21,029 nt of DNA from contig CAZMOL010000023.1 of assembly GCA_964568045.1 (NCBI GenBank), positions 1 through 21,029 on the forward strand, read 5' to 3'. The notes below the pieces were generated by a model. The model saw only the letters and a list, made by a program, of their open reading frames with translations. It ran no database searches and was not told the DNA's origin. Below are positions 7,120-15,861 of this stretch, one piece after another. The translations under genes and the position numbers were made by a program. Source of the DNA: CAZDDA01 sp964568045 (GTDB taxonomy: Bacteria; Bipolaricaulota; Bipolaricaulia; UBA7950; UBA9294). Every line of letters begins with the position of its first letter. Positions within the stretch are counted from its first letter, which is position 1.

Positions 7120-7577
7120 GTGACTTCCTCAAGTTCCTTGACCATCTTGCTGGCTGGGCCCACCTCTCGGACCTCATCGATGACCTTTTCCAGGATCTCG
7201 GCGAACCGCACACCTTCCGCAGCGGAGACCCACGAAAACTGGACTCGCTCCGGTTCGATGCCTACGTACTCGAGCAGGCTCTTCAGTAGGGCGAACTTCC
7301 TTCGTGCATAGAGGTTGCCACTGATGTAGTGACAGTCGCCGGGATGGCATCCGCTGACCAGCACTCCGTCTGCGCCGGTCTGGAGTGCCTTGACAACGAA
7401 CAGCGGGTTGATCCGGCCCGAGCACGGCACGCGAATAACACGGACATTGGGTGGATACTGAATGCGGCTTACACCGGCAAGATCGGCTCCGGCGTAGCTG
7501 CACCAGTTGCATAAGAAAGCGACAATCCGGGGTTCCCACCCGTTGCCGCTTGTCTTTTCGTCTTTCTTTTTGGTCAC
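7116..7577 (-). CDS. flxD: FlxD/MvhD-type [2Fe-2S] electron-transfer subunit
   Basis: 153 residues, typical of MvhD. The conserved cysteines are C23 and C26 (FLCNWC), C52 (VPCSG), C77 and C82 (GCHPGDC), which hold the single [2Fe-2S] cluster. In the family this subunit docks on HdrA and connects it to the electron-input module (hydrogenase in Mvh, FlxABC in Flx). I place the start at GTG 7577-7575, which overlaps the HdrA stop as GTGA and has GGAGG about 8 nt upstream; the longer frame to 7679 merely reads through hdrA. It is a paralogue of the MvhD encoded at 15439-15858, and each of the two follows an hdrA gene. Confidence 0.92.
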   Translation of the reverse strand: MTKKKDEKTSGNGWEPRIVAFLCNWCSYAGADLAGVSRIQYPPNVRVIRVPCSGRINPLFVVKALQTGADGVLVSGCHPGDCHYISGNLYARRKFALLKSLLEYVGIEPERVQFSWVSAAEGVRFAEILEKVIDEVREVGPASKMVKELEEVT

Positions 7578-10576
7578 ACTACTGCCTCCAGCATCGCCAA
7601 GATCTGTTCGTTCTTGAATCCTTTGAGGTCGATTGCCGCTGCTCGACAGGATGCCGTACAGACGCCACAGCCCTTGCACAGTGCTTCGTTGACGACTGCG
7701 CGTCCAGTCTCTGGATCGAGTTCAATCGCTTTGTAGGCACAAACCTCGACACAGGTTCCACAGCCGCTGCAACGCTCCGCAAGGACGTTTGCTACCTTTC
7801 CTTCAACCTCGAGGGTCGTCTTGGCAAGCACTGTCGCTGCCCGTCCGGCGGCCGCTTTTGCCTGGGCGATCGACTCGGACAGATCCTTCGGATAGTGAGC
7901 CAGGCCGCAGACGAAAATCCCATCGGTGGCGAAATCCACCGGCCGAAGCTTTACGTGCGCCTCGAGGAAGAAGCCATCAGGGCCCAGTGGAACCTTCAGC
8001 ATCTGAGAGATGGCCTTGTTGTCGGGGTTGGGTGCCACACCGGCTGAAAGGACCAACAGATCAGGTTGGAGCGAAAGCCGCCGGCCGAGGATCTTGTCAT
8101 CCACTTCGACTGTGACAGCCCCGTCGTTCGCCGTCACGATCGGTTTTTCGTCCTTGTCGTATCGGCAGAAAAGGATTCCCTTTTCGCGCGCTTCACGGTA
8201 GCGCAGCTCCTTTAAGCCGTAGGTCCGGATGTCACGATACAGGATGTGAACCGCTGCCTCGGGGTTACGTTCCTTGAATGTTAAGGCGTTCTTCACGGCC
8301 GCTGAACAGCACACCCGGCTGCAGTAGGGCCTCTTGTCGTCACGTGATTCCACGCACTGAATCATCACCACCGACTTCAACCTGTCAAGGGAGGGTTCCC
8401 CGGAGGCGAGCCGTGTCTCAAACTCGCGTTGGGTGAGGACGCGGTCGTCCTTCCCGTAGAGATACTCAGACGGCTCGACGGCGAGGCCGCCCGTCGCTAC
8501 CACCACCACACCGTGTTCCACAGGCTCGTGTGCGTCGGACAGCTTGGTCTTGAAGTTACCCACGTACCCGGCAACCTCCTCCACTGTAGTGCCCAAGTGC
8601 AGTGTGATTCGAGACTCTGAGCGAATCTGCTCGGCCAGGGACTCAAGGAACGCAGCCGTCCTGTCACCCTCGTAGGTGAAGTGCACGTGCCGCAGATTCC
8701 CGCCGAGCTCGTTTTCCCTCTCTACGAGGTGAACCGGGAAGCCCTGGGCCGCCAGCTCCAGCGCGGCGGTCATTCCCGCTACCCCGCCGCCGATCACAAG
8801 CGCGGTCTTGTCGATTCCAAGCGTCATCTTGGAAAGAGGCTCCAACCGGATTGCCTTTTCCAGAGACATCTCCAGCAGTTGCTTTGCCTTCTGCGTGGCC
8901 TTCTCCGGTTCCTTTTGGTGAACCCAAGAACACTGCTCGCGGATGTTGACGAACTCAAACAGATACGGGTTCAGCCCCGTGGCTTGGAGGGTGTTCTGGA
9001 ACAGCGGCTCGTGGGTGCGTGGTGTGCACGCCGCGACGATGACACGATTGAGATCCTTCTCGTTGATCACGTCAGAGATGGCCTGTTGAGAGTCCTGTGA
9101 GCAAGAGAAAAGGAATTCCTGGGCGTGCTCCACGTTAGAGAGGGTTTTAGCGTGCTCGACGACCGCTGGCACGTCGACCGTCGCGCCGATGTTGATGCCG
9201 CAGTTGCAGACGAAGATACCGATACGAGGAGGTTCACCCCGGATGTCGCGCTCCGGTGGGTATTCGACCTTGAACTGCGCCTGCGGAAAGTCGGCCACCA
9301 CGCTGGCCGCTTCTGCAGCAGCGGCAGAGGCCTCGACAACGGACTCGGGGATGTCCTTGGGTCCGGAAAGCGCCCCGCACACAAAGATGCCCGGGCGAAC
9401 GGTGCTCACGGGTTCGGTGCTCGTGACCCGAACGAAGCCCTGATCGTTCAAGGAAAGGCCGAGAGCCTCCAAAGCCCGGCGTTGTACGGGATCCGTCTCC
9501 AATCCCAACGAGAGCACGAGCATGTCAAACGCTTCGGTCGTGACGGTCGAGCCGTCCGTGGCGTACTGTACCACGATATTGTCGGTCTTGGGGTCGAACT
9601 CGACCGAGGAAATGCGAGCGCGAAGGAATCGGCACCCCTGCTCCACTTCTGCCCGATCGATGAAGCGATCAAAATGTTTCCCGTAGGCACGGATGTCCAT
9701 GAAAAAGACAGTCGTTTGAACGTCGTCGAGGTGCTCGCCGAGGATGATGGCGTCCTTGGCCGCCTGCATGCAACAGATGGCCGAGCAATACTCATTTCCT
9801 ACCTGACTATCGCGGGAGCCGACACATTGTAGGAACGCGATCCGTTTCGGTTCCACCCCGTCCGAGGGGCGGACGACGTGGCCGCGGCTCGGGCCGCTCG
9901 CGGAGAGGATCCGCTCAAACTCGATGCTGGTCACCACGTTGGGGAAGGTCTTGTAGCCGTACTCATCCTTCAGGACGGCGTTGAACTCCGAGGTGCCAGA
10001 GGCGAACACGATGCTACCCACCTCAACGTCCAGCACTTCCGGCTTTTGCTCGTAGTCGATCGCATCGGCCTCGCACACCTTCGAACACACTTGGCATTTG
10101 CCGCGGGTGAGATAGAGGCACTTCGTATCGTCGATGATCGCCACCGCTGGAACCGCCTGGGGAAAGGGCACGCGGATGCACTTGGTCATGGAAAGACCTT
10201 TGTTGTATTCATCGGGGATCTTCACCGGACACTTGTCGGTGCACGTGCCACAACCGGTGCACTTTTCCTCATCGACGTAGCGCGGGCGCTTCAAAAGCTT
10301 AACGCGGAATTGCGGCGCTTCTCCGGCGATCTCTTTGACCTCGGTGTTGGTGATGATTCGGATAGATGGATGTGCCCCGGCCTCGACAAGCTTGGGCGAG
10401 AGAATACACATCGAGCAATCGTTTGTGGGGAAGGTCTTATCGAGTTGGGCCATTCGGCCGCCGATGCTCGGTCCTTTCTCAACGAGGAGGACCTCGACAC
10501 CCATCTCCCCGAGGTCCAAGGCGGCCTGTACGCCGGCAATCCCTCCACCGACGACCATGACTGTCTTATGATCCAT
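7574..10576 (-). CDS. hdrA: HdrA-type flavoprotein with two thioredoxin-reductase-like modules
   Basis: 1000 residues, longer than classical HdrA (about 650). Module 1 (1-430) has the FAD fold GGGIAG (10-15), the family signature NDCSMC (52-57) and an inserted ferredoxin (C106, C109, C112, C116 and C153, C161, C164, C168). Residues about 450-580 match the HdrA N-terminal iron-sulfur domain (FVCNCG at 455-460; C492, C517, C549). Module 2 (590-930) has a second GGGVAG (596-601) but no inserted ferredoxin. The C terminus holds two [4Fe-4S] motifs (C936/C939/C942/C946 and C967/C970/C973/C977). Two flavins are therefore possible. In characterised HdrABC the HdrA flavin is the bifurcation site. The ATG at 10576 overlaps the upstream gene by 11 nt, with a G-rich ribosome-binding site. 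Confidence 0.93.
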   Translation of the reverse strand: MDHKTVMVVGGGIAGVQAALDLGEMGVEVLLVEKGPSIGGRMAQLDKTFPTNDCSMCILSPKLVEAGAHPSIRIITNTEVKEIAGEAPQFRVKLLKRPRYVDEEKCTGCGTCTDKCPVKIPDEYNKGLSMTKCIRVPFPQAVPAVAIIDDTKCLYLTRGKCQVCSKVCEADAIDYEQKPEVLDVEVGSIVFASGTSEFNAVLKDEYGYKTFPNVVTSIEFERILSASGPSRGHVVRPSDGVEPKRIAFLQCVGSRDSQVGNEYCSAICCMQAAKDAIILGEHLDDVQTTVFFMDIRAYGKHFDRFIDRAEVEQGCRFLRARISSVEFDPKTDNIVVQYATDGSTVTTEAFDMLVLSLGLETDPVQRRALEALGLSLNDQGFVRVTSTEPVSTVRPGIFVCGALSGPKDIPESVVEASAAAAEAASVVADFPQAQFKVEYPPERDIRGEPPRIGIFVCNCGINIGATVDVPAVVEHAKTLSNVEHAQEFLFSCSQDSQQAISDVINEKDLNRVIVAACTPRTHEPLFQNTLQATGLNPYLFEFVNIREQCSWVHQKEPEKATQKAKQLLEMSLEKAIRLEPLSKMTLGIDKTALVIGGGVAGMTAALELAAQGFPVHLVERENELGGNLRHVHFTYEGDRTAAFLESLAEQIRSESRITLHLGTTVEEVAGYVGNFKTKLSDAHEPVEHGVVVVATGGLAVEPSEYLYGKDDRVLTQREFETRLASGEPSLDRLKSVVMIQCVESRDDKRPYCSRVCCSAAVKNALTFKERNPEAAVHILYRDIRTYGLKELRYREAREKGILFCRYDKDEKPIVTANDGAVTVEVDDKILGRRLSLQPDLLVLSAGVAPNPDNKAISQMLKVPLGPDGFFLEAHVKLRPVDFATDGIFVCGLAHYPKDLSESIAQAKAAAGRAATVLAKTTLEVEGKVANVLAERCSGCGTCVEVCAYKAIELDPETGRAVVNEALCKGCGVCTASCRAAAIDLKGFKNEQILAMLEAVV

Positions 10577-11690
10577 ACTGCCCCCCCAATTTCTCCTTGG
10601 CGCGATGTCGTTTTCGGCTGGTAAAGGAAACGATCTTCGCCATCATCTCAGTAGCATGGTTGCGCTGGCTCTCCGGCGCGGAGAAGGTCAGCTCCTTGAT
10701 CGCTTTGGCGTGACAGGCGCCGTTGTAGACCTTCTCTCCTACCGAACTTCGAACGATGACCGTCGTGTAGCCGTCCGGAGAACCGAGCCCGCCGCAGGAG
10801 ATGTCGGCGAACTCGTTGGAGAAATCCGAGCACGCGAAACACGCCGGTCGCGCGAACTCGTCAACGAGGTAGAACGGAACGTGCGTGGTTTTTCCGTCGC
10901 TTCCGGTGATGATCACGTCGTCCTTGACGTTTAACTTCTCAATGTCGGCGAGTCTGACGCCGAGGATCTCCTCGAGGCGCTCCCGTGTGGTTTCGTCGAA
11001 CGAGAAGCTCTCCATGCAGAACAGGCCAATGGTCAATGTCACCGTATCCGCAGGAAGGACGTTCAGAAGCTGCATCTTGCGGATCGTATGGATTTGGCAC
11101 GGCGTTCCCACAAGCGCGATGCGTCGGATGTCCTGTTCGTGCAGGCTTTTTACCTCGCGAACTGTAGGGGCAAAGGTGGTGTAGCGCTGGCCCGCCTCGG
11201 GGAGTTGTCGAGCCTCGTCGTAGTGGGACCCGGCCGCCGCGATGATCTCCTCGGGTGTGGTGGCGATGACAACCTGTCGTTCAAATGGCCCCGCCCGCTT
11301 GCACACGATTGCCGCCTGGATGATGTGCTTGTCGAGCGCGTGCACAAGGAGGGAAGTGACGACACCACCGTCCGTACAGACAGCGCGGGTGGTTTCATCG
11401 GTGGTCTGGGCCGAGGTAAGCTTTCTCATCGGGCCGATCGGGCCTCTCCACGCGTACCACTCTTTCAGCTCGTTATCCAGGACGCTGATCTGCGGGCAGA
11501 TGAGATAACAGATGCCGCATTTCAGACAGCGGTCCTCGTCGGCGAACTGAGGAGTCCCGTCCGGACCCAGGGTGAGCGCGTTGAACTCGCCCGCGGAGCA
11601 GAAGGAAACGCACCCTCCGCATTGTCCGCAAATACCCCGTTCTTGGACCTCGACAATCAAGTCGCGGAACGTCTTGACCTCTTCAGTCAT
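10566..11690 (-). CDS. FrhB/FdhB-family flavin iron-sulfur oxidoreductase subunit
   Basis: 374 residues. The N-terminal ferredoxin domain binds two [4Fe-4S] clusters (C21/C24/C27/C31 and C55/C58/C61/C65). The FrhB core follows, with CTDGGVVTSLL (105-115), GTPCQIH (195-201), GLFC (222-225) and RPACFAC (281-287) up to C299. This family, which includes the F420-reducing hydrogenase beta subunit and formate dehydrogenase beta subunits, usually carries FAD and passes electrons to F420, NAD(P) or ferredoxin-type carriers. It lies between hdrC and hdrA, exactly where hdrB is normally found, and overlaps both neighbours (8 nt and 11 nt). The genuine electron partner is unknown. F420 use cannot be claimed, because no F420 biosynthesis gene is in view. 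Confidence 0.88.
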   Translation of the reverse strand: MTEEVKTFRDLIVEVQERGICGQCGGCVSFCSAGEFNALTLGPDGTPQFADEDRCLKCGICYLICPQISVLDNELKEWYAWRGPIGPMRKLTSAQTTDETTRAVCTDGGVVTSLLVHALDKHIIQAAIVCKRAGPFERQVVIATTPEEIIAAAGSHYDEARQLPEAGQRYTTFAPTVREVKSLHEQDIRRIALVGTPCQIHTIRKMQLLNVLPADTVTLTIGLFCMESFSFDETTRERLEEILGVRLADIEKLNVKDDVIITGSDGKTTHVPFYLVDEFARPACFACSDFSNEFADISCGGLGSPDGYTTVIVRSSVGEKVYNGACHAKAIKELTFSAPESQRNHATEMMAKIVSFTSRKRHRAKEKLGGQYGS

Positions 11691-12168
11691 CGCTGCTCGC
11701 CTCTGTCTCTTCTTTAGCTCGGCGCTCCACGAACTTGGCGAGTTCCTCTTCGAACGCGGTTTTTACCTGTTCACGTCGCTCTTTCTGCATTTTGCGGTCG
11801 ATTTCCTCCATCTTGGCCAAGATGTCAGGGGGGGCGTAATTTCCCTTCAATGCGAGATAGCGCAGCGCCCGCATGATGTCAGTGAAGTTAACGTTCTGAG
11901 GACAGCGTGCGTAACAACGGTAGCACACCAGGCAGTACCAGATTAGGGGTGAAGAGAGCACTTCCTCCCGCATGCCGAACAGGATCTGTCGGATGATCTT
12001 GCGAGGACTGTACTCTGGATCCACCTCAGAGACGGGGCAACCGGCCACACACGTGCCGCAGGCAAAACAGCGTCGAAGATGTTCACCGCCGGGCTGTGCG
12101 ATCACCTCTTCGCAGAATGTCGGATCCAGCTTACTGACTTCTAACGTCTCCAGCGCTTCTTCTGGCAT
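11683..12168 (-). CDS. hdrC: HdrC-type two-[4Fe-4S] subunit
   Basis: 161 residues, the normal size of HdrC. Two [4Fe-4S] motifs are present: C34/C37/C40/C44 (RCFACGTCVAGC) and C79/C82/C85/C89 (YCLVCYRCYARC), with the helical spacer between them usual for HdrC. The C terminus (about 118-161) is highly charged and probably helical. HdrC relays electrons from HdrA to the catalytic HdrB subunit in the classical complex. Here the next gene is FrhB-like, so HdrC may deliver to or from that protein. The start ATG is 4 nt after the maturation protease stop, with GGGTGA as a modest ribosome-binding site. Confidence 0.9.
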   Translation of the reverse strand: MPEEALETLEVSKLDPTFCEEVIAQPGGEHLRRCFACGTCVAGCPVSEVDPEYSPRKIIRQILFGMREEVLSSPLIWYCLVCYRCYARCPQNVNFTDIMRALRYLALKGNYAPPDILAKMEEIDRKMQKERREQVKTAFEEELAKFVERRAKEETEASSDD

Positions 12169-12172
12169 TTGC

Positions 12173-12724
12173 TCACCCCTTCTTGGCTTCTATTGTTTGT
12201 TTACCAGTCCTATCTCGCTGTAGGAACCTTTTCTCAATCAGCTGAGTCGCACGGGCCACGGCGTCCTCCACTTTTGGTGAAAGGCCCATCTTGACCTCAT
12301 CTGGGATCTCTCCCACCTGGCAAGCGACTACCACGACCTCAACGGTGCAGTGGTCCCTTAGCTCGCGTAGCAGGTTCGACGTGGGCGCTTGGTGCAGCGA
12401 GTAATCGGAGACCTTGACAACAGGGATGTCATCCAAAGAGATCTCGAATACGTTCCCCGGGGGGCGACCGACGTCCACCGCGTCGATCACCACGATCAGC
12501 TCGGGACGTTGTTCGGAGAGCGCGATGTCGAACAGGAACTCCCGCACCGACGTACCGGCATCGATTACCTCAATCCACGCCGGCACGGCGCCGGAGGCGC
12601 AAAGTTGGTTCGCGACTGCGGGGCCGAATCCATCGTCACCCCAAAGCACGTTTCCGCAGCCGAAGACCACGACCGGCTTCGTGCAATACTCTGGAACGAC
12701 GTCAAGGCTCGTTGCGCTCTTCAT
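12173..12724 (-). CDS. [NiFe] hydrogenase maturation endopeptidase (HycI/HybD family)
   Basis: 183 residues from the ATG at 12724, which has AGGGAG about 10 nt upstream. A GTG at 12757 directly after the mvhA stop would add 11 residues but has no ribosome-binding site. The family motif GCGNVLWGDDGFG is at 22-34. The probable nickel-sensing ligands are the acidic residues near 30-31, D55 in DAG, and H111 in SLHQ. Such proteases remove the C-terminal peptide of the hydrogenase large subunit after nickel insertion. The gene immediately follows the large subunit gene, whose product still has a 27-residue tail beyond its DPCxxCxxH motif, so MvhA is the evident substrate. Confidence 0.92.
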   Translation of the reverse strand: MKSATSLDVVPEYCTKPVVVFGCGNVLWGDDGFGPAVANQLCASGAVPAWIEVIDAGTSVREFLFDIALSEQRPELIVVIDAVDVGRPPGNVFEISLDDIPVVKVSDYSLHQAPTSNLLRELRDHCTVEVVVVACQVGEIPDEVKMGLSPKVEDAVARATQLIEKRFLQRDRTGKQTIEAKKG

Positions 12725-12757
12725 GCGATCCGGACTCCCTTTCCCAGGTAGTTGCAC

Positions 12758-14206
12758 CTAGGGCGTGTTCGTCAGCGTATCGATCTGTTCTTTTTGGCTG
12801 TTGACGATGTCAATCCGCACCGGCAGCGTCCCGTCCAGCTTGTGGGTCGCGCAAGACAGACACGGATCGTAGGCGCGAATGGACATCTCCACTTTATTCA
12901 AGATGGTTTCGTCGTAGTTGCCGTCATGGATCAGGCTCTTTGCCGTCTGTTTGACCGACATGTTGATCGGCGCGTTGTTGTGGGTCGTGCCCACGATCAG
13001 GTTGACGTTGGTGACCATCCCGTTGTCGTCGGTCTCGTAATCGTGGATGAGTGTTCCCCGTGGGGCTTCGATGCATCCCACCCCCCGAGCTGCCCGTGGT
13101 GTCACTGGCACGCGCGTCTCTTTGCCGGTAATTTCGGGATCGTTCAATAGCTCGACAACATGTTCGGCGTTGTAAATCAACTCGATCAACCGTGCGTAGT
13201 TGTAGAGCAACGTTTGCTGCGCCGGCCGACCGAATTTCTCGCGGAACTCCTCAAGCTCGGCCTGAGCCAGTGGTGTGGCCATCTTGTCGCACACGTTGAT
13301 GCGAGCGAGCGCATTGGTGCGGTAGATCCCCACCGGACTGTCAAGGTCCATGCTGAAGTCGCCCCATTTCTTGGCGTAGGGGAACTTGAGATAACTCCAC
13401 GGCTCGATGTGCTCGGCAATGTAGTCGGTGTACTGATCGTACGCGAACTCCTCGTAGGTGCCGTCCGGCTTCATCAGCCGAAGCTTTCCATCGTAAACGT
13501 TGAGGCTTCCATCTTCAGTTACCGTTCCCAAAAAGCCCGTTTCGATCACGCCAATGGAGTTGATCTCTTCCGCATACTTGGGGAAGATATTCTCCTTGGC
13601 GAAGCCAATCGCGAACTTGGCGAACTCCAGCACCTCCTCGGCCATCGGCTTCATCCGGTCGCGTTCCTTCTCGGTCAGTGGCTTGCTGAACCCGCCCGGA
13701 ACGGCCGTTACGGGGTGGATCGACTTTCCGGAGGCGGTCTGAAGCATCTGGGTGCCAAGGTATCGTGCCCGCACGACCTTCTTGCCAAGCTCTGGATTAG
13801 CACCGACGATGCCGAGCACATTACGGACAGAGTAGTCCGCATCTGGACCCATGACGAAGTCGGGACCGGCCAAAAAGAAAAAGTGGAGGATCTTGTCCGA
13901 GCAAAAGGCGATGCTCTGGCAGAGATCCCGCAGCTTCGTACCGGTAGGCGGTGGTGTCACTCCAAAGACCGCGTCGTTTGCCTTGGCCGATGCCAGGTGG
14001 TGATGCCAGGGGCAGACTCCGCAGATGCTCGTCACGATGCGGGGAAGCTCCTCGACCGGTCGGCCGATGCAGAACTTCTCGAAGCCTCGCAGCTCCACCA
14101 CGTTTACGTAGGTCTCGGCCACGTTTCCTGCGTCATCCAATTCGATGGTAACCTTGGCGTGACCCTCAATTCGCGTCACCGGTGCGATCGTTATTGTCTT
14201 ACCCAT
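12758..14206 (-). CDS. mvhA: [NiFe] hydrogenase large subunit, MvhA type (group 3)
   Basis: 482 residues. The N-terminal L1 motif SICGVCPWHHH supplies C62 and C65 and the C-terminal L2 motif DPCLSCATH (447-455) supplies C449 and C452: four cysteine ligands to the Ni-Fe site. All are intact, so the enzyme should be active. Twenty-seven residues follow H455 and form the peptide expected to be cut off by the protease encoded next. The sequence fits cytoplasmic group 3 hydrogenases (Mvh/Frh/Hox-like), which react with H2 and pass electrons to soluble carriers. A perfect AAGGAGG lies 8 nt ahead of the ATG, and only 12 nt separate it from mvhG. No signal peptide or membrane segment is seen. Confidence 0.95.
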   Translation of the reverse strand: MGKTITIAPVTRIEGHAKVTIELDDAGNVAETYVNVVELRGFEKFCIGRPVEELPRIVTSICGVCPWHHHLASAKANDAVFGVTPPPTGTKLRDLCQSIAFCSDKILHFFFLAGPDFVMGPDADYSVRNVLGIVGANPELGKKVVRARYLGTQMLQTASGKSIHPVTAVPGGFSKPLTEKERDRMKPMAEEVLEFAKFAIGFAKENIFPKYAEEINSIGVIETGFLGTVTEDGSLNVYDGKLRLMKPDGTYEEFAYDQYTDYIAEHIEPWSYLKFPYAKKWGDFSMDLDSPVGIYRTNALARINVCDKMATPLAQAELEEFREKFGRPAQQTLLYNYARLIELIYNAEHVVELLNDPEITGKETRVPVTPRAARGVGCIEAPRGTLIHDYETDDNGMVTNVNLIVGTTHNNAPINMSVKQTAKSLIHDGNYDETILNKVEMSIRAYDPCLSCATHKLDGTLPVRIDIVNSQKEQIDTLTNTP

Positions 14207-14218
14207 TAGTGATCCTCC

Positions 14219-15172
14219 TTATCGACCCGGCCGTTGGGGAAGGGGTCGAAGCCGTTTCTGCGCGCCGATGTAGCGATTGAGCAGCGCGCGCCGATCGAGC
14301 ACCTGCTTAGCGTCCAATCCAATCGACGACAGGGCGCCCATCATGTCAACCAGGGGATTGGCTCCCTTGCGAATGGGGCCAAAGCAGCCGCGGCACGGCA
14401 TGTAGCCCTGAATGCAGCGAGGAACCTTGGGCCCTCCCTCTTCGTACACCGAAGCACAGCCCGAACGCGTGACCGGTCCCAGGCAGAGATACCCCTGCTC
14501 CATCAGACAACGGGTGTTGTCCCACGGCTGGTCTTGGGCGAACTGTGGAGTGTCCAGCGGCCGCTTGATCTCGCCCCCACCGGCCTTCTTCTCGCGCCTG
14601 ACCGGGCAGTCATCGCAGACGCTCCGCTCAGGGAGCTCGAACGGCTTTCCCTCAAGAAGTGCAGTGAGGGCATCCGCGATCATCGTTGGGTTGGGGGGAC
14701 AGCCAGGGATGTACATATCGACCGTCACGACCTCGTCCAATGCGTAGACGCGGTCAAGAAGCGGGGGTAGGTTCTCAGCCGGGGTATCCGCGGAATCGGT
14801 CGTCACCGAGTCTCGATAAACCTTGTTGTACAGATCATCCAGAGGGAACATGTTGGCCATGGCGGGGATTCCGCCGAAACTCGCACACGAACCCAGGGAG
14901 ATCAACGTGTTGGTTTTCTTCCGCATCTCCTCGAGTACGTGCTTCTCCTTCTCGTTTCGAACTCCACCGCTGACGATCCCGATATCGGCCTCGGGGATGG
15001 TCAGCTCCGTTCCCTCACCGGTCTGGCCGAAGTACTTGTGGTCCATCAGCACCGGCATGTGGACAAACTCCAGCTTTGGCAGGATATCGAGCAGCGGCTC
15101 GCCGATGTCCAGAATTGAGACTTCACATCCGCCGCAGATGTTCAGCCATTCTTCTGCGACTTTCACTCCCAT
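14219..15172 (-). CDS. mvhG: [NiFe] hydrogenase small subunit, MvhG type
   Basis: 317 residues without a Tat signal, as in cytoplasmic group 3 enzymes. The proximal [4Fe-4S] ligands are C13 and C16 (NICGGCEVS), C96 (LGSCASFGG) and C158 (IPGCPPNP). The C-terminal half contributes two more cluster sites from C186, C189, C222, C230, C239, C253, C260 and C263, the last in the conserved MPCRGCFGP. It forms the electron wire from MvhA to MvhD. The ribosome-binding site GAGGAGG is 6 nt before the ATG. Only 42 nt separate it from the small 69-residue gene upstream. Confidence 0.95.
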   Translation of the reverse strand: MGVKVAEEWLNICGGCEVSILDIGEPLLDILPKLEFVHMPVLMDHKYFGQTGEGTELTIPEADIGIVSGGVRNEKEKHVLEEMRKKTNTLISLGSCASFGGIPAMANMFPLDDLYNKVYRDSVTTDSADTPAENLPPLLDRVYALDEVVTVDMYIPGCPPNPTMIADALTALLEGKPFELPERSVCDDCPVRREKKAGGGEIKRPLDTPQFAQDQPWDNTRCLMEQGYLCLGPVTRSGCASVYEEGGPKVPRCIQGYMPCRGCFGPIRKGANPLVDMMGALSSIGLDAKQVLDRRALLNRYIGAQKRLRPLPQRPGR

Positions 15173-15214
15173 CAGGTACCTCCTCGCATCGATGTGATCT
15201 TTTTGCCTCGTTAT

Positions 15215-15424
15215 CTAAAGAGGCGCCTCGCCCTCAAGTACGATCTCGGTCACAACCCGACGGGTGTAGACCAAGAATTTGTTCTCTTCGGCAACGATTT
15301 GCGTCTCGAAGCCGTCGATCTCGTAAGCACCGGCTTTGGCCTTTGCCTCATCGTCGGATGCGTACTCTGCACCGTCCCACATGTATTTATCTCCTTCTAC
15401 CAATAGGGCTTCAGAAACCGCCAT
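15215..15424 (-). CDS. Small 69-residue protein of unknown function in the hydrogenase operon
   Basis: A short, acidic, soluble protein without cysteines, membrane helices or signal peptide. Visible features are GDKYMWDGAEY (11-21), a charged Glu/Ala/Lys helix, and a beta-rich C terminus (YTRRVVTEIV, 53-62). It has one of the best ribosome-binding sites in the window (AAGGAGGTGA, about 6 nt from the ATG) and lies between mvhD and mvhG with 14 nt and 42 nt gaps, so it is very likely expressed. I do not recognise a named family. Its position suggests an accessory, assembly or structural subunit of the hydrogenase complex, which is inference only. Confidence 0.8.
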   Translation of the reverse strand: MAVSEALLVEGDKYMWDGAEYASDDEAKAKAGAYEIDGFETQIVAEENKFLVYTRRVVTEIVLEGEAPL

Positions 15425-15438
15425 TCCCCTTCACCTCC

Positions 15439-15858
15439 TTACGTCGCATAGGGGCTTGGTCCCAGCTCCTTGATCGTGGCCACCATCTCCCTCATGACCT
15501 GGGCAAAGCGCGGCCCCTCGGAAGCGGAGATCCATTCCAGGCAAAACCGTTCAGGTTCGAGGCCAAAGTCCTCCAGTATGAGATCGATCGCCTCGGCCCG
15601 TTTTTCTGCCCTCAGGTTCCCTTCCAGGTAGTGACAGTCGCCGGGGTGACAACCGCAAATCATCACCCCATCGGCCCCTTTGGTCAACGCTTCGATGACC
15701 ATATTCGGATGGACCATCCCCGAGCACATCACCCGGATAATCCGCACGTTGGGCGGATACTGCAGCCGGGATGTACCCGCTAGGTCCGCCCCGGTGTAGG
15801 AGCACCAGTTACAGCAGAACGCTAGAATCTTGGGTTCGAATCCGTTTGTCTCATCCAT
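15439..15858 (-). CDS. mvhD: MvhD-type [2Fe-2S] electron-transfer subunit
   Basis: 139 residues, normal MvhD length. Conserved cysteines are C15/C16/C19 (FCCNWC), C45 (VMCSG), C70 and C75 (GCHPGDC), enough for the [2Fe-2S] site. C15, next to the ligand C16, is an additional cysteine not present in the FlxD paralogue. In MvhAGD-HdrABC complexes this subunit bridges hydrogenase and HdrA. Here it lies 3 nt after the chimeric hdrA gene and just before the small protein, mvhG and mvhA, so it most likely wires the hydrogenase to that HdrA. Confidence 0.93.
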   Translation of the reverse strand: MDETNGFEPKILAFCCNWCSYTGADLAGTSRLQYPPNVRIIRVMCSGMVHPNMVIEALTKGADGVMICGCHPGDCHYLEGNLRAEKRAEAIDLILEDFGLEPERFCLEWISASEGPRFAQVMREMVATIKELGPSPYAT

Positions 15859-15861
15859 TGC

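Noticed and set aside
13160..14209. 349-codon open frame on the + strand
   Set aside because: Antisense to mvhA, which has all four Ni-Fe cysteine ligands; no family signature in the product.
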